This document shows, piece by piece, positions 55,379-64,000 of a DNA stretch of 64,000 nt. The notes under the pieces were generated by a model. It had not been told where the DNA came from, searched no databases, and saw only the letters and a list, made by a program, of their open reading frames with translations. Within the stretch, counting starts at the first letter, position 1. Each line of letters begins with the position of its first letter. This DNA comes from Cornus controversa (lineage: Eukaryota > Streptophyta > Magnoliopsida > Cornales > Cornaceae): NCBI GenBank assembly GCA_026545225.1, contig CM048847.1, positions 12,994,001 to 13,058,000 of the forward strand, in the 5' to 3' direction. The position numbers and the translations under genes were made by a program.

Positions 55379-56565
55379 TGTTGGTAGGGGCCATTCAGGC
55401 CATCCAGGGGTTGCCTCGTATGTCCAAGTGGCAATGGGCCTACTTTGACTTTTCCTCCATTTCGAGCTCCCTAAGCAAGTCCACGTGGCAATGGGCCCAC
55501 TTTGACTTTGCCTCCATTTCGAGCTCCCTCAGCAATTCCACGTGGCAATGGGACCACTGACTTTTTTCTCTTAATCAAGCCCCCCACGGACAGAACATTT
55601 CCATCGAGCTCCTTCTTAACTAGGGGATTCTAATCGAGCTCCTCCGAAGGAAAGTCTCCATCGAGTGCTTCTTTGGATAGAGGATTTCAATCGAGCTCCT
55701 TCCCTCATTATGTAGGGCACGCCTCCGAGGTGTGATCGCCTTTCTTTGGCGAGTTCTTCTCTAACTGATGACACTTCGCGGAGGTCCTTTCTATGGATCA
55801 ACCTATGTTTTGCAAGGAGGCATTCCTCTCTACGGATAAAGCCTTGTGAGGAGTTCCTCTTTACGGATAAACCTCAAACGAGTCTCCTTCCTTTCATTTG
55901 GATAAGTCTCGAATGGTGATGATCGAGCTCCTCTCTACAGATAAACATCACTGGAAATCCTCTCTACGGATCAATTTCCCTAAAGCAAGGAGGCACTCCT
56001 CTCTACGGATAAAACCTCGCGGAGGTCCTCTCTACGGATCAACCTTCATTTTTACGAGGAGTTCCTCTCTACGGATAAACCTTTTTTTATGAGGAGTTCC
56101 TCCCTACGGATAAACCTCGTGGCACTCCGCGCTCCTATGGGGGGTAAGAGCTCGGATCACTTCCTTATGGGAACCAAGGGCTTGGGTGAGGTGAGCGAAT
56201 CCCCTTTTCTGACAAATACAATCTCAGCCCTTACTCCACAGATATTTACCACAGATATTTATCACCGCAAAACCTCGACCATTGGTGAGAAAAGACATTT
56301 TTGCCTATAAATAGTGAGAGAAATGTAGAGAATCGGGGGGGGGGGGGAGGGGACAAAAGGACAGGACAAAAAGAGCCTTTTCTAAAATAGTAACCAGTAC
56401 ACAGCAGATCTTCTCCTTTTCCTACCGAATTCTTCCCATCTTCTTACAATCCACCTAGAACAGTGGGCTCCTTTGTGACAGCTTGGACTCCCACCGAGAC
56501 CCGCTCTCTGGCGACCATCATCGTGGAAAGTTTGACTTTAGTTTTAACAGAACCTACTACAAACA
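55379..56565 (+). repeat. 3' LTR of Element D
   Basis: TGTTGGTAGGGG to ACAAACA. Colinear with the 5' LTR except for reciprocal indels: about 100 bp near 55,615-55,700 absent from the 5' copy, and about 125 bp of the 5' copy (about 34,497-34,600) absent here. The missing segments are bounded by short repeats (for example TCGAGCTCCTTC), as in slip or illegitimate recombination. The G run at 56,336 is also present. Confidence 0.93.
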
Positions 56566-56880
56566 ACCTGATATTGCATTTTCTGTCGGTGTCATTTCCA
56601 GGTTTATGCAACATCCTTCAAAGCTTCATTTTGGAGTAGCAAAGCGAGTCTTGCATTACGTTGCTGGAACTATGGATTATCGGATGTGGTACTCAAAAGC
56701 TTCCAATTTCAGATTATGTGGGTTCACAGACAATGATTAGGCAAGTTCGTTGGATGATAGATGGAGTATTTCGACAAATGTTTTTACACTTGGGTTATGA
56801 GTAATCACTTGGAGCTCAAAGAAGCAAGCCACAACTACATTGTCCACCTCAGAAGCTGAGTGTTTGTGACTTTGAATCAA
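56566..56880 (+). pseudogene. Copia RT end and RNase H
   Basis: Continues the copia frame after Element D: PDIAFSVGVISRFMQHPSKL, HFGVAKRVLHYVAGTMDYRM, then NFRLCGFTDND (RNase H Asp) and SSKKQATTTLSTSEAECL. Stops at several sites, including after DND. Ends at a GGGGTAG polypurine-like run next to the 3' LTR. Confidence 0.9.
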
Positions 56881-56887
56881 GGGGTAG

Positions 56888-57210
56888 TGTTGAAGAATGA
56901 TTCAAAGTTAGACTTGGTCTTATTAGTTTGTTAGTGTTGTCAGCAGAGTCCACATTTCTCTCATTTAGTTAGTCAACTAAGGAGCCAATATTGTAGTCCA
57001 CATTTCTCTCATTTAGTTAGTCATATAAGGAGCCAATATTGTTGTTAGTGGCTGTAGTGGTTGAGTTAAGCTCGGCTAATTTGTTTTGATTGAAAGCGCA
57101 TAAATAGGCATGTTTGCTTTAGTAGTTGAATGCAATAAAGACACTATCAAGTATTTAGACTTGCTTAGGTGAGCCTCTGTTTTCATCTTTGAGCCTCTTG
57201 TTATCTAACA
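56888..57210 (+). repeat. 3' LTR of the copia element
   Basis: 323 bp. Contains a duplicated segment of about 50 bp (AGTCCACATTTCTCTCATTT block, at 56,947 and 56,996) present once in the 5' LTR. Followed by TSD GCTTT (57,211-57,215). Confidence 0.95.
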
Positions 57211-57540
57211 GCTTTGGCAGTGGCGGAACTTGGTGGTTGTTTGGTGCTTCGACTGTTGGTATGGGAACTGGCCGTGGAGAGTGAAGGTGGGTGGCAGCTG
57301 TAGTTGGGTCCATGGTGGTTTGGTTTGGGTCTTGATGAGAGCATGGTAGTGGTGGTTTAACATGGGTTTTTGGGTTGGCTTGCTTGGCCGTGGAAGGTGG
57401 TGGTGATATTATTATTTTTGATTTTAGTGTTTTATTGTTTTACAATGGTTTCACATGATTTTGACTCAAACTTTGAGATGAAGTTTCAGTGATCAGTGAT
57501 ACTAGACCTTTTTATTTTTTATTTTTTATTGTTTTGATGC
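57211..57540 (+). other. End of the degenerate LTR-like sequence
   Basis: G/T-rich (GGTGGT-type) sequence that continues 29,533 after removal of the copia element. Beyond about 57,410 it becomes AT-rich and leads into what looks like an intron end (TTTTGATGCAG at 57,531-57,541) before the AGO1 fragment. The boundary between the two is not clear. Confidence 0.4.
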
Positions 57541-57550
57541 AGTTTTTATC

Positions 57551-57790
57551 ATGGTGAGGAAGAGGAGAACTGAACTTCCTAGCAGTGGTGAGAGCTCTGT
57601 GTCTCAGGAAGGCAGTGGAGGACGTGGTAGTGGTACACAACGCCCACTAGCACAACAACCACAATAGCAGCAGGGATTTGGACACCGAGGAGGAGGAGGA
57701 AGAGCATGGGGCTCTTCCCAATCTCAGTATGGAGGTTGTGGAGGATATGGTGGCCGCAGTGGTGGTCACTGGTCAGCGTGGTCAATAAGC
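57551..57790 (+). pseudogene. AGO1: AGO1 N-terminal fragment
   Basis: ATG at 57,551 opens MVRKRRTELPSSGESSVSQE, then GSGGRGSGTQRPLAQQPQ, a TAG, then QQGFGHRGGGGRAWGSSQSQ and GGCGGYGGRSGGHWSA. This is the start and Gln/Gly-rich N-terminal extension of plant ARGONAUTE1, whose family members begin MVRK.RT and carry GGRG/QQ-rich tracts. A likely 3' splice site (TTTTGATGCAG) lies 9 bp upstream. No PAZ or PIWI sequence follows. The stop replaces a Gln (CAG to TAG). A captured or duplicated exon, not a gene. Confidence 0.75.
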
Positions 57791-58103
57791 GGTCGACCTT
57801 TACAATAAAATATTTTCAGGTAAAAAGATGCCCCCGCAATCTTCTGGTAAAAATCTTATTCTCATTTTTGTTCCTTCTTGTTTAACATTGTACCCACATT
57901 TATCATTTTAGCTTTGTCATCATATGTTTTTTTTTTTCAAATTCTACATATATTTTTTAACATCATCATGATTTATCTAATTAAATTTTAGTGCTTTTTA
58001 TATTTATGGGTGTTATTTAACATGCATCCAGTTTGACCTTTTGGAAAGAAAAAAAAATGCATCCAATTTCATCTTCTCTTTGTACTCAAACAAAACCCTA
58101 ACA
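57791..58103. other. AT-rich sequence after the AGO1 fragment
   Basis: Nothing recognisable as a gene. A block at 57,945-58,010 (TTTTTAACATCATCATGATT context) is repeated in diverged form at 59,150-59,190. Confidence 0.5.
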
Positions 58104-58320
58104 AAAATGATCCATATCTCTATCTTCTCTCTCTATATTGAAACAATATATCCGTTTCTTTTCTGAGGTCTCTCTCTGTTGCTTCGCCTCTCTCCACCAC
58201 CACCTCTAAAATAACACTCCCCACTCCGGCCACCGCCGATGTGACCTACATCTTCTCCTTCTTCAACGGCCTCCAGTATGAGCGCTTTCTCTTCGCCCAG
58301 AATCCAACGCGAGGAGGCAT
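58104..58320 (+). pseudogene. Exon-like fragment of unknown origin
   Basis: GC-richer than its surroundings. After a UTR-like stretch with AAACCCTAAC, one frame reads STTTSKITLPTPATADVTYI and FSFFNGLQYERFLFAQNPTR without stops, then turns AT-rich. Codon composition looks like a plant first exon. I do not recognise the protein. It may be a second captured gene piece next to AGO1. Confidence 0.35.
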
Positions 58321-59795
58321 TGACTCACTTTTTTCCTCTCTTTTTTTTTTCTTTCTATTTTGATTTAGAATTTTGGGAGTTTGATTTAGGTTAATTTTTA
58401 ATCATTCTGTGATTACTCTTATCTCTACTATCTAAATGTCGTTTGTCCAGTCATTATGTCGGTGGAGCTCTCATCTTAGAAATATGTTCAACAATGTTAA
58501 GTAGTAAACACAGATGCTAAACACAGACTTTCTCACCATGTTAGTTTGTAATTCTTTCGATTTCTTTCAATAAAAAGGTCTTAAATAGATTAAGGAAAAA
58601 AAATAAACACACACATATATATATATATAAATGTATGATTTGAAGAACAAGGACCTTTCTTGAGAAATTCAGGGAGGGTTCCATGGTGTCAGCAGTGAAG
58701 GAAATGAAATTGAGGTTATGACGGGACATGGGTTTCAGATAGAGAGATAATGATGGATTTGTATTTTTCATATTTTCTGGCAACTATACAAATAACTTAT
58801 TTTAGATGATGGGTCAGTATTCTTCAATTGATAATGTGTTTACTAAAATATATTTGAAGTATTGTAGATAGGGTAATTTGGTCCGATTACGAATGGCTTT
58901 AACGTTATTTCATTTCATTGATGAGGTTAATTTTATAAATGTGATACACATTAGGGCAGTTTGGGCATTTACAATATATAATTCACAATAAGGGTGGTCA
59001 CAGTTAAATACATCAAATTTAAGATGAGATTTATCATCATATTTTAAAAACTTTAATTTGAAAGTAATAATAAGAAGCCTCGGGAGGTCAGGGTAATTTA
59101 CCCTTTAAGTTTTATTGATTTCTGTAGATCTTTTTTTTTAAATATTACATATTTTTTAACATCATCATGCTTTATGTAATTACATATTAATGTTTTTATT
59201 TTATTCTAGCAGATATTTTCATGAAAATATTTACTAGTGTTGTTACCATGCATCTGGTTTCTAAATATTTTACGACAATCAATCTTTTGATGTTGTAGTT
59301 TTACATTTTAAGAAAGGGATGGAAAAGTCAAATGGAGCGAGAGGAATCGGAAAAAAGGTAAGTTCTTGAGGCAGATTTTGTATGTTCTATTAGTAATACA
59401 TTATATATTAATTACTTTTTATATATTAAATAATATTACATTTTACTAGTGTATCACTTGATTTTTGCTTTGCATTTAATAGCTAAGATCATCATTAATT
59501 TTCATTTAATAGCTGACATAAGAGATGGAGTTGTGAAAAAATAAAGGGTAAAATACACCGACCTCCCTTGAGGTTTGACTTAATTACACACGATAACCAT
59601 GTTTGGTGTTTTATTACATCATGTACCCCTCTTACTAACAGATGTCAAACAGACGTGTGAGAAGTCATTTATACCCTTATAATTTACGTAATATTAAATA
59701 TAAAAAAGCACTTGAACTGAAATGACTAAATAACCCTTAGTTATAGGGTTGTGTTTCATTCCTCTTACTCGATCTTTCATCCATCTTTTTTCTCT
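58321..59795. other. AT-rich spacer with an inverted pair of dispersed repeats
   Basis: No gene supported. GGAGGTCAGGGTAATTTACCC (59,085-59,105) and its inverted relative GGGTAAAATACACCGACCTCCC (59,549-59,570) look like ends of two copies of a dispersed plant repeat. Microsatellite ATATATAT at 58,617-58,630. Confidence 0.5.
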
Positions 59796-60860
59796 CTAGA
59801 CAGTAATCATGAAAGGACCCACAAAACGAGGTGACAACTTTTCCTTCTTCCCAAGCCGCATTACTCCCTTCATGGGAAAGACCTTAAGCAAAACCTGATC
59901 CCCCACCTTGAACTCTAATGTTCGAGTTCTTCGATAAGCATAACTCTTCTGTTTATTCTGGGCAGTCCGCATACGGTCTCTAATAAGGGCAACTTTCTCT
60001 GAGGTGTGGTTCAAGATCTAAGAATTTATTCTCTCCAACCTCCAACCAGCATATAGGTGACCTACATGGGCGCCCATACAAAACCTCGAATGGTGTCATA
60101 CCAATAGTCTTTTGATAACTATTGTTATAAGCAATTCAATGAGTGACAAATAACTCTCCCAATTATCTTTGAAGTCGAGTACACATGCTCGCAACATATC
60201 CTCCAGAATCTAATTGACCCTCTCAGTCTGACCATCGGTCTGAGGGTGATAGGCTGTATTGAGATGCAGAGCTGCACCCATGGCCTGTTGAAAGCTCTCT
60301 CAAAATTTTGAAACAAAGTTCGGATCCCTATCCGATATAATGGACAAAGGCACGCCATGAAGTTTCACTATCTTTGCGATGTAAAGCTTTGCTTATTGCT
60401 CAGAGGTGTAATCTGAGCGTATTGGCAAGAAATGAGTTGATTTTGTCAATTTGTCCACTATAATCCAAATAGCATCATGACTTCGCTGTGAGGTGGGAAG
60501 TCCCACAATGAAGTCTATAGAGATGCTCTCCTATTTTCACTCCCGTACAGGTAGTGGCTGTAAAAATCCTGGCGGTCTCTGGTGATCAATCTTGATCATT
60601 TGACAAGTACTATACTTAGAAACAAATATAGTAATATATTTCTTCATGCCTGGCAACCAAAACTGTCGTTTCATATCCTAGAACATTTTATCCCCTTTTG
60701 GATGTACCGAAAACTGCGAACTATTGGCCTCACTCATCACTGCCCTCCTCAAATCATCCTTGGGAGGAACCACTAACCGTCCCTTGTATTTTAATCCTCT
60801 ATCTGCACCCACTGTATAGAACGGTACCTCTCCAGATTTCAACTCAGCCACATTATTTTT
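59796..60860 (-). pseudogene. Chromovirus (Tekay/Reina-like) integrase fragment
   Basis: Zinc-finger end CQMIKIDHQRPPGFLQPLP; core ISIDFIVGLPTSQRSHDAIW (first Asp), [14 protein letters not shown] (second Asp), QTDGQTERVN (Glu); C-terminal FKVGDQVLLKVFPMKGVMRL and KLSPRFVGPF. Several stops (for example in RE-K-ESIS near 60,540) and frameshifts. No other domain or LTR was found, so it is a truncated insertion. At its right end the frame runs into the palindrome arm. Confidence 0.87.
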
Positions 60861-60879
60861 TAGCAGGTTGTAAATTTGG

Positions 60880-62685
60880 CACGTTTTGGCGCACCCGATA
60901 GCGCCAAAGATTCTCTCCAAAGAGGGAGATCCAAGTCCCTCCCTCCCGATCTTGTAATTAATGACTGAAATTGCGTCCATTGAATATATCATTTAAATAT
61001 TAGATGATTCATATCATAACCTAAAGTCGATTAATTTTTACATCAGTTTCTTGTTTTGGCCAGAGAACACCAGGTCTAGCAAAATCTTCATTTTGAAATT
61101 CGGAGTATGGATTAGATTCTGAATCTAAACAAGATGCAGGAAACATATCAATCCAAATTTTGGCCACCCCTCGCAACAGAAGATTGTTTTTAAAAGTGTT
61201 TTTGAATGATGGAATAAGTCCATGGTAGTGGTTGTATTAGTATTAATAAACTCAAGTCTTTAGTCTTGTAACAGTCTTAACCACTCTCATTTTATAATCA
61301 TTCTTTATGAACAGAGAATAATATGTGAACCGGCTAAGAACATTTCTTCATCCCTAATTATTCTTTTCATATATTTATTATCTTGCTTAACTTTTCGGTA
61401 AAAAAAAAAAACATTTCTTAATCCAAAACTTACTTTCTTAATAGTTAATTTTCAATAGGTTAGACAATGAAATGACCGTGTTTTAATACCTACATTGCTG
61501 CGTAAAAACCTTAGATAAAATAATGAAAATATAGTGCATTGTCACTATTAATTGTTATATACGTGAACTGAGTTTGACTTATTATATATAACTATATTAA
61601 AGTAGCGACAGTCTGTTACAGAAGTTATATAATAATGCTATTGTAATATTATAATATTTTCTCTTGTGCTTTAATTCGATCCAAAGATGACAAGCAAATA
61701 AGAGTCTTTCGCTAAATGAAATCGACAAAAAAATGATTAATGATACTATTAAAAGTCAAAAAGCAACAATTTTAATGCACCAAAATCTCACAAGAACCTA
61801 ATGGAAGTTATAATATAAAACCAAAATAAACAAGCATATTTTTAATTTTGAAGTGATTCTTCACTTGCATATGGATAAAACATACATAATATTAAAAGAG
61901 CTAAGACAAAAGAAAATTTTAATAACAATAAAGAAAATATAATATATTAACATAAATATTAAAAAAAGTTAATGTTATACAAAATTTTGACACTGTACCA
62001 GCATAGTTAATGCTGACGATGACGTTCTGATTAAGAAGATGTAAGATAATAACTTGACATTCTGCTCCAATCTCTTGGATAGAAATTATCGTAATCGCAT
62101 TAATAGAAGATGTTACACTATATGATATTTGAAGAACCAGTCTACTTTGTCGAGCTATTATTGACATCCATTTTTAAAAAAATAAAATTGCATGTCACGA
62201 ATATCGGTCACATTGATTTTATAACTCATTAGATTATCTATTAACTTTGTAATTATACTTTTTTATAATTTTTTTCATTATTTCTACTATCTACAATTGT
62301 GGTATAAATATCATTCATCAAATTTTCATTGGTTATCAAATCTTTATTTATGGTTTTTATTGATTTAAGGGTTGTCTTTTTTTATTTTCTTAATCTATTA
62401 TATGTTTGCATGTCCACTTCATCTCTTTTATCATTCTCAGTCTCAAGATTAAGGGCATCATTCTGAGTTTGAAAGTTATTATTTAATAGATGCTGGCGAT
62501 GTACTTGTTCTTCAACGAGCTCCTTCGTCAACAGCGGCTCGCATATCATTACACATTGATGACATTTTATCTGTCAAAAGTCACATAAGCAAACATATAA
62601 TTGATTTTATAAATGTAACATTTAATTAAATCAATATAATGTGCATAAATTATTTTGGTTAAATTAACTAATTGATTTAATTAAA
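60880..62685 (+). repeat. Left arm of a large palindrome
   Basis: Reverse-complementary to 62,686-64,000 over most of its length: GTTTTGGCGCACCCGAT, AGAGGGAGATCCAAGTCCCT, TAAAACATACATAA, TTAATGTTATACAAAATTTT, TCATTAGATTATCTATTAAC and AAACATATAATTGATT all recur inverted on the right. The left arm is longer because of two extra segments (about 61,158-61,345 and 61,395-61,715). Near the outer end TTTGGCGC-(8)-GCGCCAAA forms a small hairpin. No complete open frame. Confidence 0.92.
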
Positions 62686-64000
62686 TTAACTAATTGATTT
62701 AACTTAAATAATCTATGCACATTATAATTGATTTAATTAAATGTTACATGAAATCAATTATATGTTTGCTTATGTGACTTTTGACAGATAAAATGTCATC
62801 ATCATGAAATGATGTGTGAGTGGCTGTGGACTGTTATGTGTTTTACTATCGTAAGAATTTGAATTCTCAGAAGTAGCTCGTTGAAGAATAAATACATCGT
62901 CAGTATGTACTAAATAATAATCTTCAAGTTCAGAATGATGCTCTTAGTGATGTGAATGATTATCTTCATACTGAGAATGATAATAGATATGAAGTGGACA
63001 TGCAAACATATAATTGATTAACAAAACAAAAGAAAAGACAACCCTTAAATTAATAAAAAACATAACTAAAGATTTGATAAGTAATGAAAATTTGATTAAT
63101 GATATTTATGCTACAATTAATTGTAGATAGTAGGAATAATGTAAAAAATTATAAAAAAAAGTATAATTACAAAGTTAATAGATAATCTAATGAGTTATAA
63201 AATAATGTGACCGGTATTCGTGACATTCATGCAATTTTATATTTTAAAAAGTGGATGTCAATAATAGCTCGACAAAGTAGACTGATTTTTCGAATATCAT
63301 ATATTACATCTTTCATTAATGCAATTACAATACTTTCTAGAGATTGCAGCAGAATGTCAAGTTATCATCTTAGACATTCTTAATCAGAAGGTCATCGACA
63401 GAATCGACTATGCTAGTACAATGTATCAAAATTTTGTATAACATTAACTTGTTTTAATATTTATGTTAATATATTATATTTTTTTATTTTTATTAAATTT
63501 TTCTTTTGCGTTAGCACTTTTAATGTTATGTATGTTTTATCCACGGGCAATTAAAGAATAACTTCAAAATTAAAAATATATATGTGTATTTTGGTTTTAT
63601 ATTCCAACTTCCTTTAGGTTCTTGTGAGATTTTGGTTATTGCTTTTTGAATTTTAATAGTATCCTTAATCATTTTTTTGTCGTTATGCAAGATAATAAAT
63701 ATATGAGAAGAATAATTAGGGATTAAGAAATATTTCCTCCATCTTGTTTAGATTTCAGAATCTTATCCATACTCTGAATTTTAATGAAGATTTTGCTAAA
63801 CCTGGTCTTCTCGGGCCAAAACAAGAAACCGGTGTAAAAATTAATCGAGTTTAGGTTATAATAGGAATCATCTAATATTTAAATAAAAATAATATATTCA
63901 ATGGACGAGATTTTCGTCATTAGTTACAAGATCAGGAGAGAGGGACTTGGATCTCCCTCTTTGGAGAGAATCTCTGGCACATCGGGTGCGCCAAAACATG
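62686..64000 (-). repeat. Right arm of the palindrome, cut by the window edge
   Basis: Pairs with the left arm around a centre near 62,685, where TTAACTAATTGATTTAATT-type sequence is almost symmetrical. The last bases, GCGCCAAAACATG, correspond to the outer end of the left arm at about 60,878, so the right arm probably ends close to the window edge, but this cannot be seen. Arms appear 80-90% alike by eye. Confidence 0.9.

Larger units (their letters stand above)
33767..56565 (+). mobile_element. Element D: Tat-type Ty3/gypsy element with antisense PMD gene
   Basis: 5' LTR 33,767 to about 34,969 and 3' LTR 55,379-56,565, TG...CA, with perfect TSDs ACCTG at 33,762-33,766 and 56,566-56,570 inside the copia RT/RNase H. 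Internal order: gag (35,006-36,332), [Athila composite], RT, RNase H, archaeal-type RNase H, integrase, and a minus-strand spliced gene. The protease region is missing at the Athila junction. The second RNase H and the antisense gene place it in the Tat lineage, but it differs in sequence from Elements A and B. Confidence 0.94.
29534..57210 (+). mobile_element. Ty1/copia element interrupted by nested insertions
   Basis: 5' LTR at 29,534-29,806 and 3' LTR at 56,888-57,210, with perfect TSDs GCTTT at 29,529-29,533 and 57,211-57,215. Copia order: gag, protease, integrase, RT, RNase H. The coding region is cut by a MITE-like insert (32,568-33,078) and by Element D (33,767-56,565). Without them the copia element is about 4.4 kb. 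Stops, frameshifts and insertions make it non-autonomous. Confidence 0.95.

Noticed and set aside
60880-60910. Helitron 3' end (GC hairpin TTTGGCGC/GCGCCAAA)
   Set aside because: No CTRR terminus at the right distance on either strand and no 5' TC end found.
61919-62167. Minus-strand frame of 82 codons in the palindrome arm
   Set aside because: AT-rich, no recognisable domain, frame not preserved in the other arm.

Overview
This is a plant nuclear window, most likely from a eudicot. It shows LTR retrotransposons of plant-restricted lineages (Tat and Athila Ty3/gypsy, plant chromoviruses, Ty1/copia), a plant hAT element, a Pack-MULE, and fragments of two plant genes (an A1 aspartyl protease and the start of AGO1). 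I find no intact host gene. Almost everything recognisable is a transposable element, and most reading frames are broken.

Left part (1-22,589). After AT-rich sequence with a pyrimidine-rich tract lies Element A, a full-length Tat-type Ty3/gypsy element (1,657-11,151; TSD CTTTA). It carries gag-pol with an extra archaeal-type RNase H, a 91-bp tandem array, and an intron-containing gene on the antisense strand. Then come a non-autonomous hAT element (12,254-13,271; 8-bp TSD), a small tRNA-derived SINE, and Element B (15,030-21,634, minus strand; TSD ACAAG). Element B is a sister copy of A that lost integrase and the antisense gene. Its gag is split by a solo LTR (19,448-20,959; TSD CGGAC) of the same family as the Athila element further right.

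Middle part (22,590-57,400). This is a stack of nested insertions, most of them dated relative to each other by target-site duplications. A degenerate LTR-like sequence starts at about 24,217. It was hit by a Pack-MULE (24,450-28,910; 9-bp TSD TATTTTTTT) carrying part of an aspartyl protease gene, and that cargo was later split by a CRM-like chromovirus (25,006-28,091; TSD GCACA). The same LTR-like sequence was hit by a Ty1/copia element (29,534-57,210; TSD GCTTT). The copia reverse transcriptase is interrupted by a MITE-like repeat (32,568-33,078) and then by Element D, a 22.8-kb Tat element (33,767-56,565; TSD ACCTG). Element D contains a rearranged Athila composite (36,374-47,769) with a second partial gag/protease copy, a deleted integrase core and a 41-bp copia-derived filler at one junction. 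Element D also carries a multi-exon antisense gene for a plant-mobile-domain protein, with its own TATA box.

Right part (57,211-64,000). The LTR-like sequence runs out near an AGO1 N-terminal fragment. After AT-rich sequence and a chromovirus integrase fragment, a large imperfect palindrome (60,880-64,000, cut by the window edge) folds back on itself around 62,685.

Nothing here works as a pathway. The pieces relate by insertion order and by decay, mostly C-to-T/G-to-A transitions as expected of methylated plant transposons. The features most likely to be biologically active or new are the antisense genes of the Tat elements, the captured aspartyl protease and AGO1 fragments (possible small-RNA sources), and the palindrome. 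Coordinates given as LTR ends or TSDs were read base by base; domain limits inside decayed coding regions are approximate.
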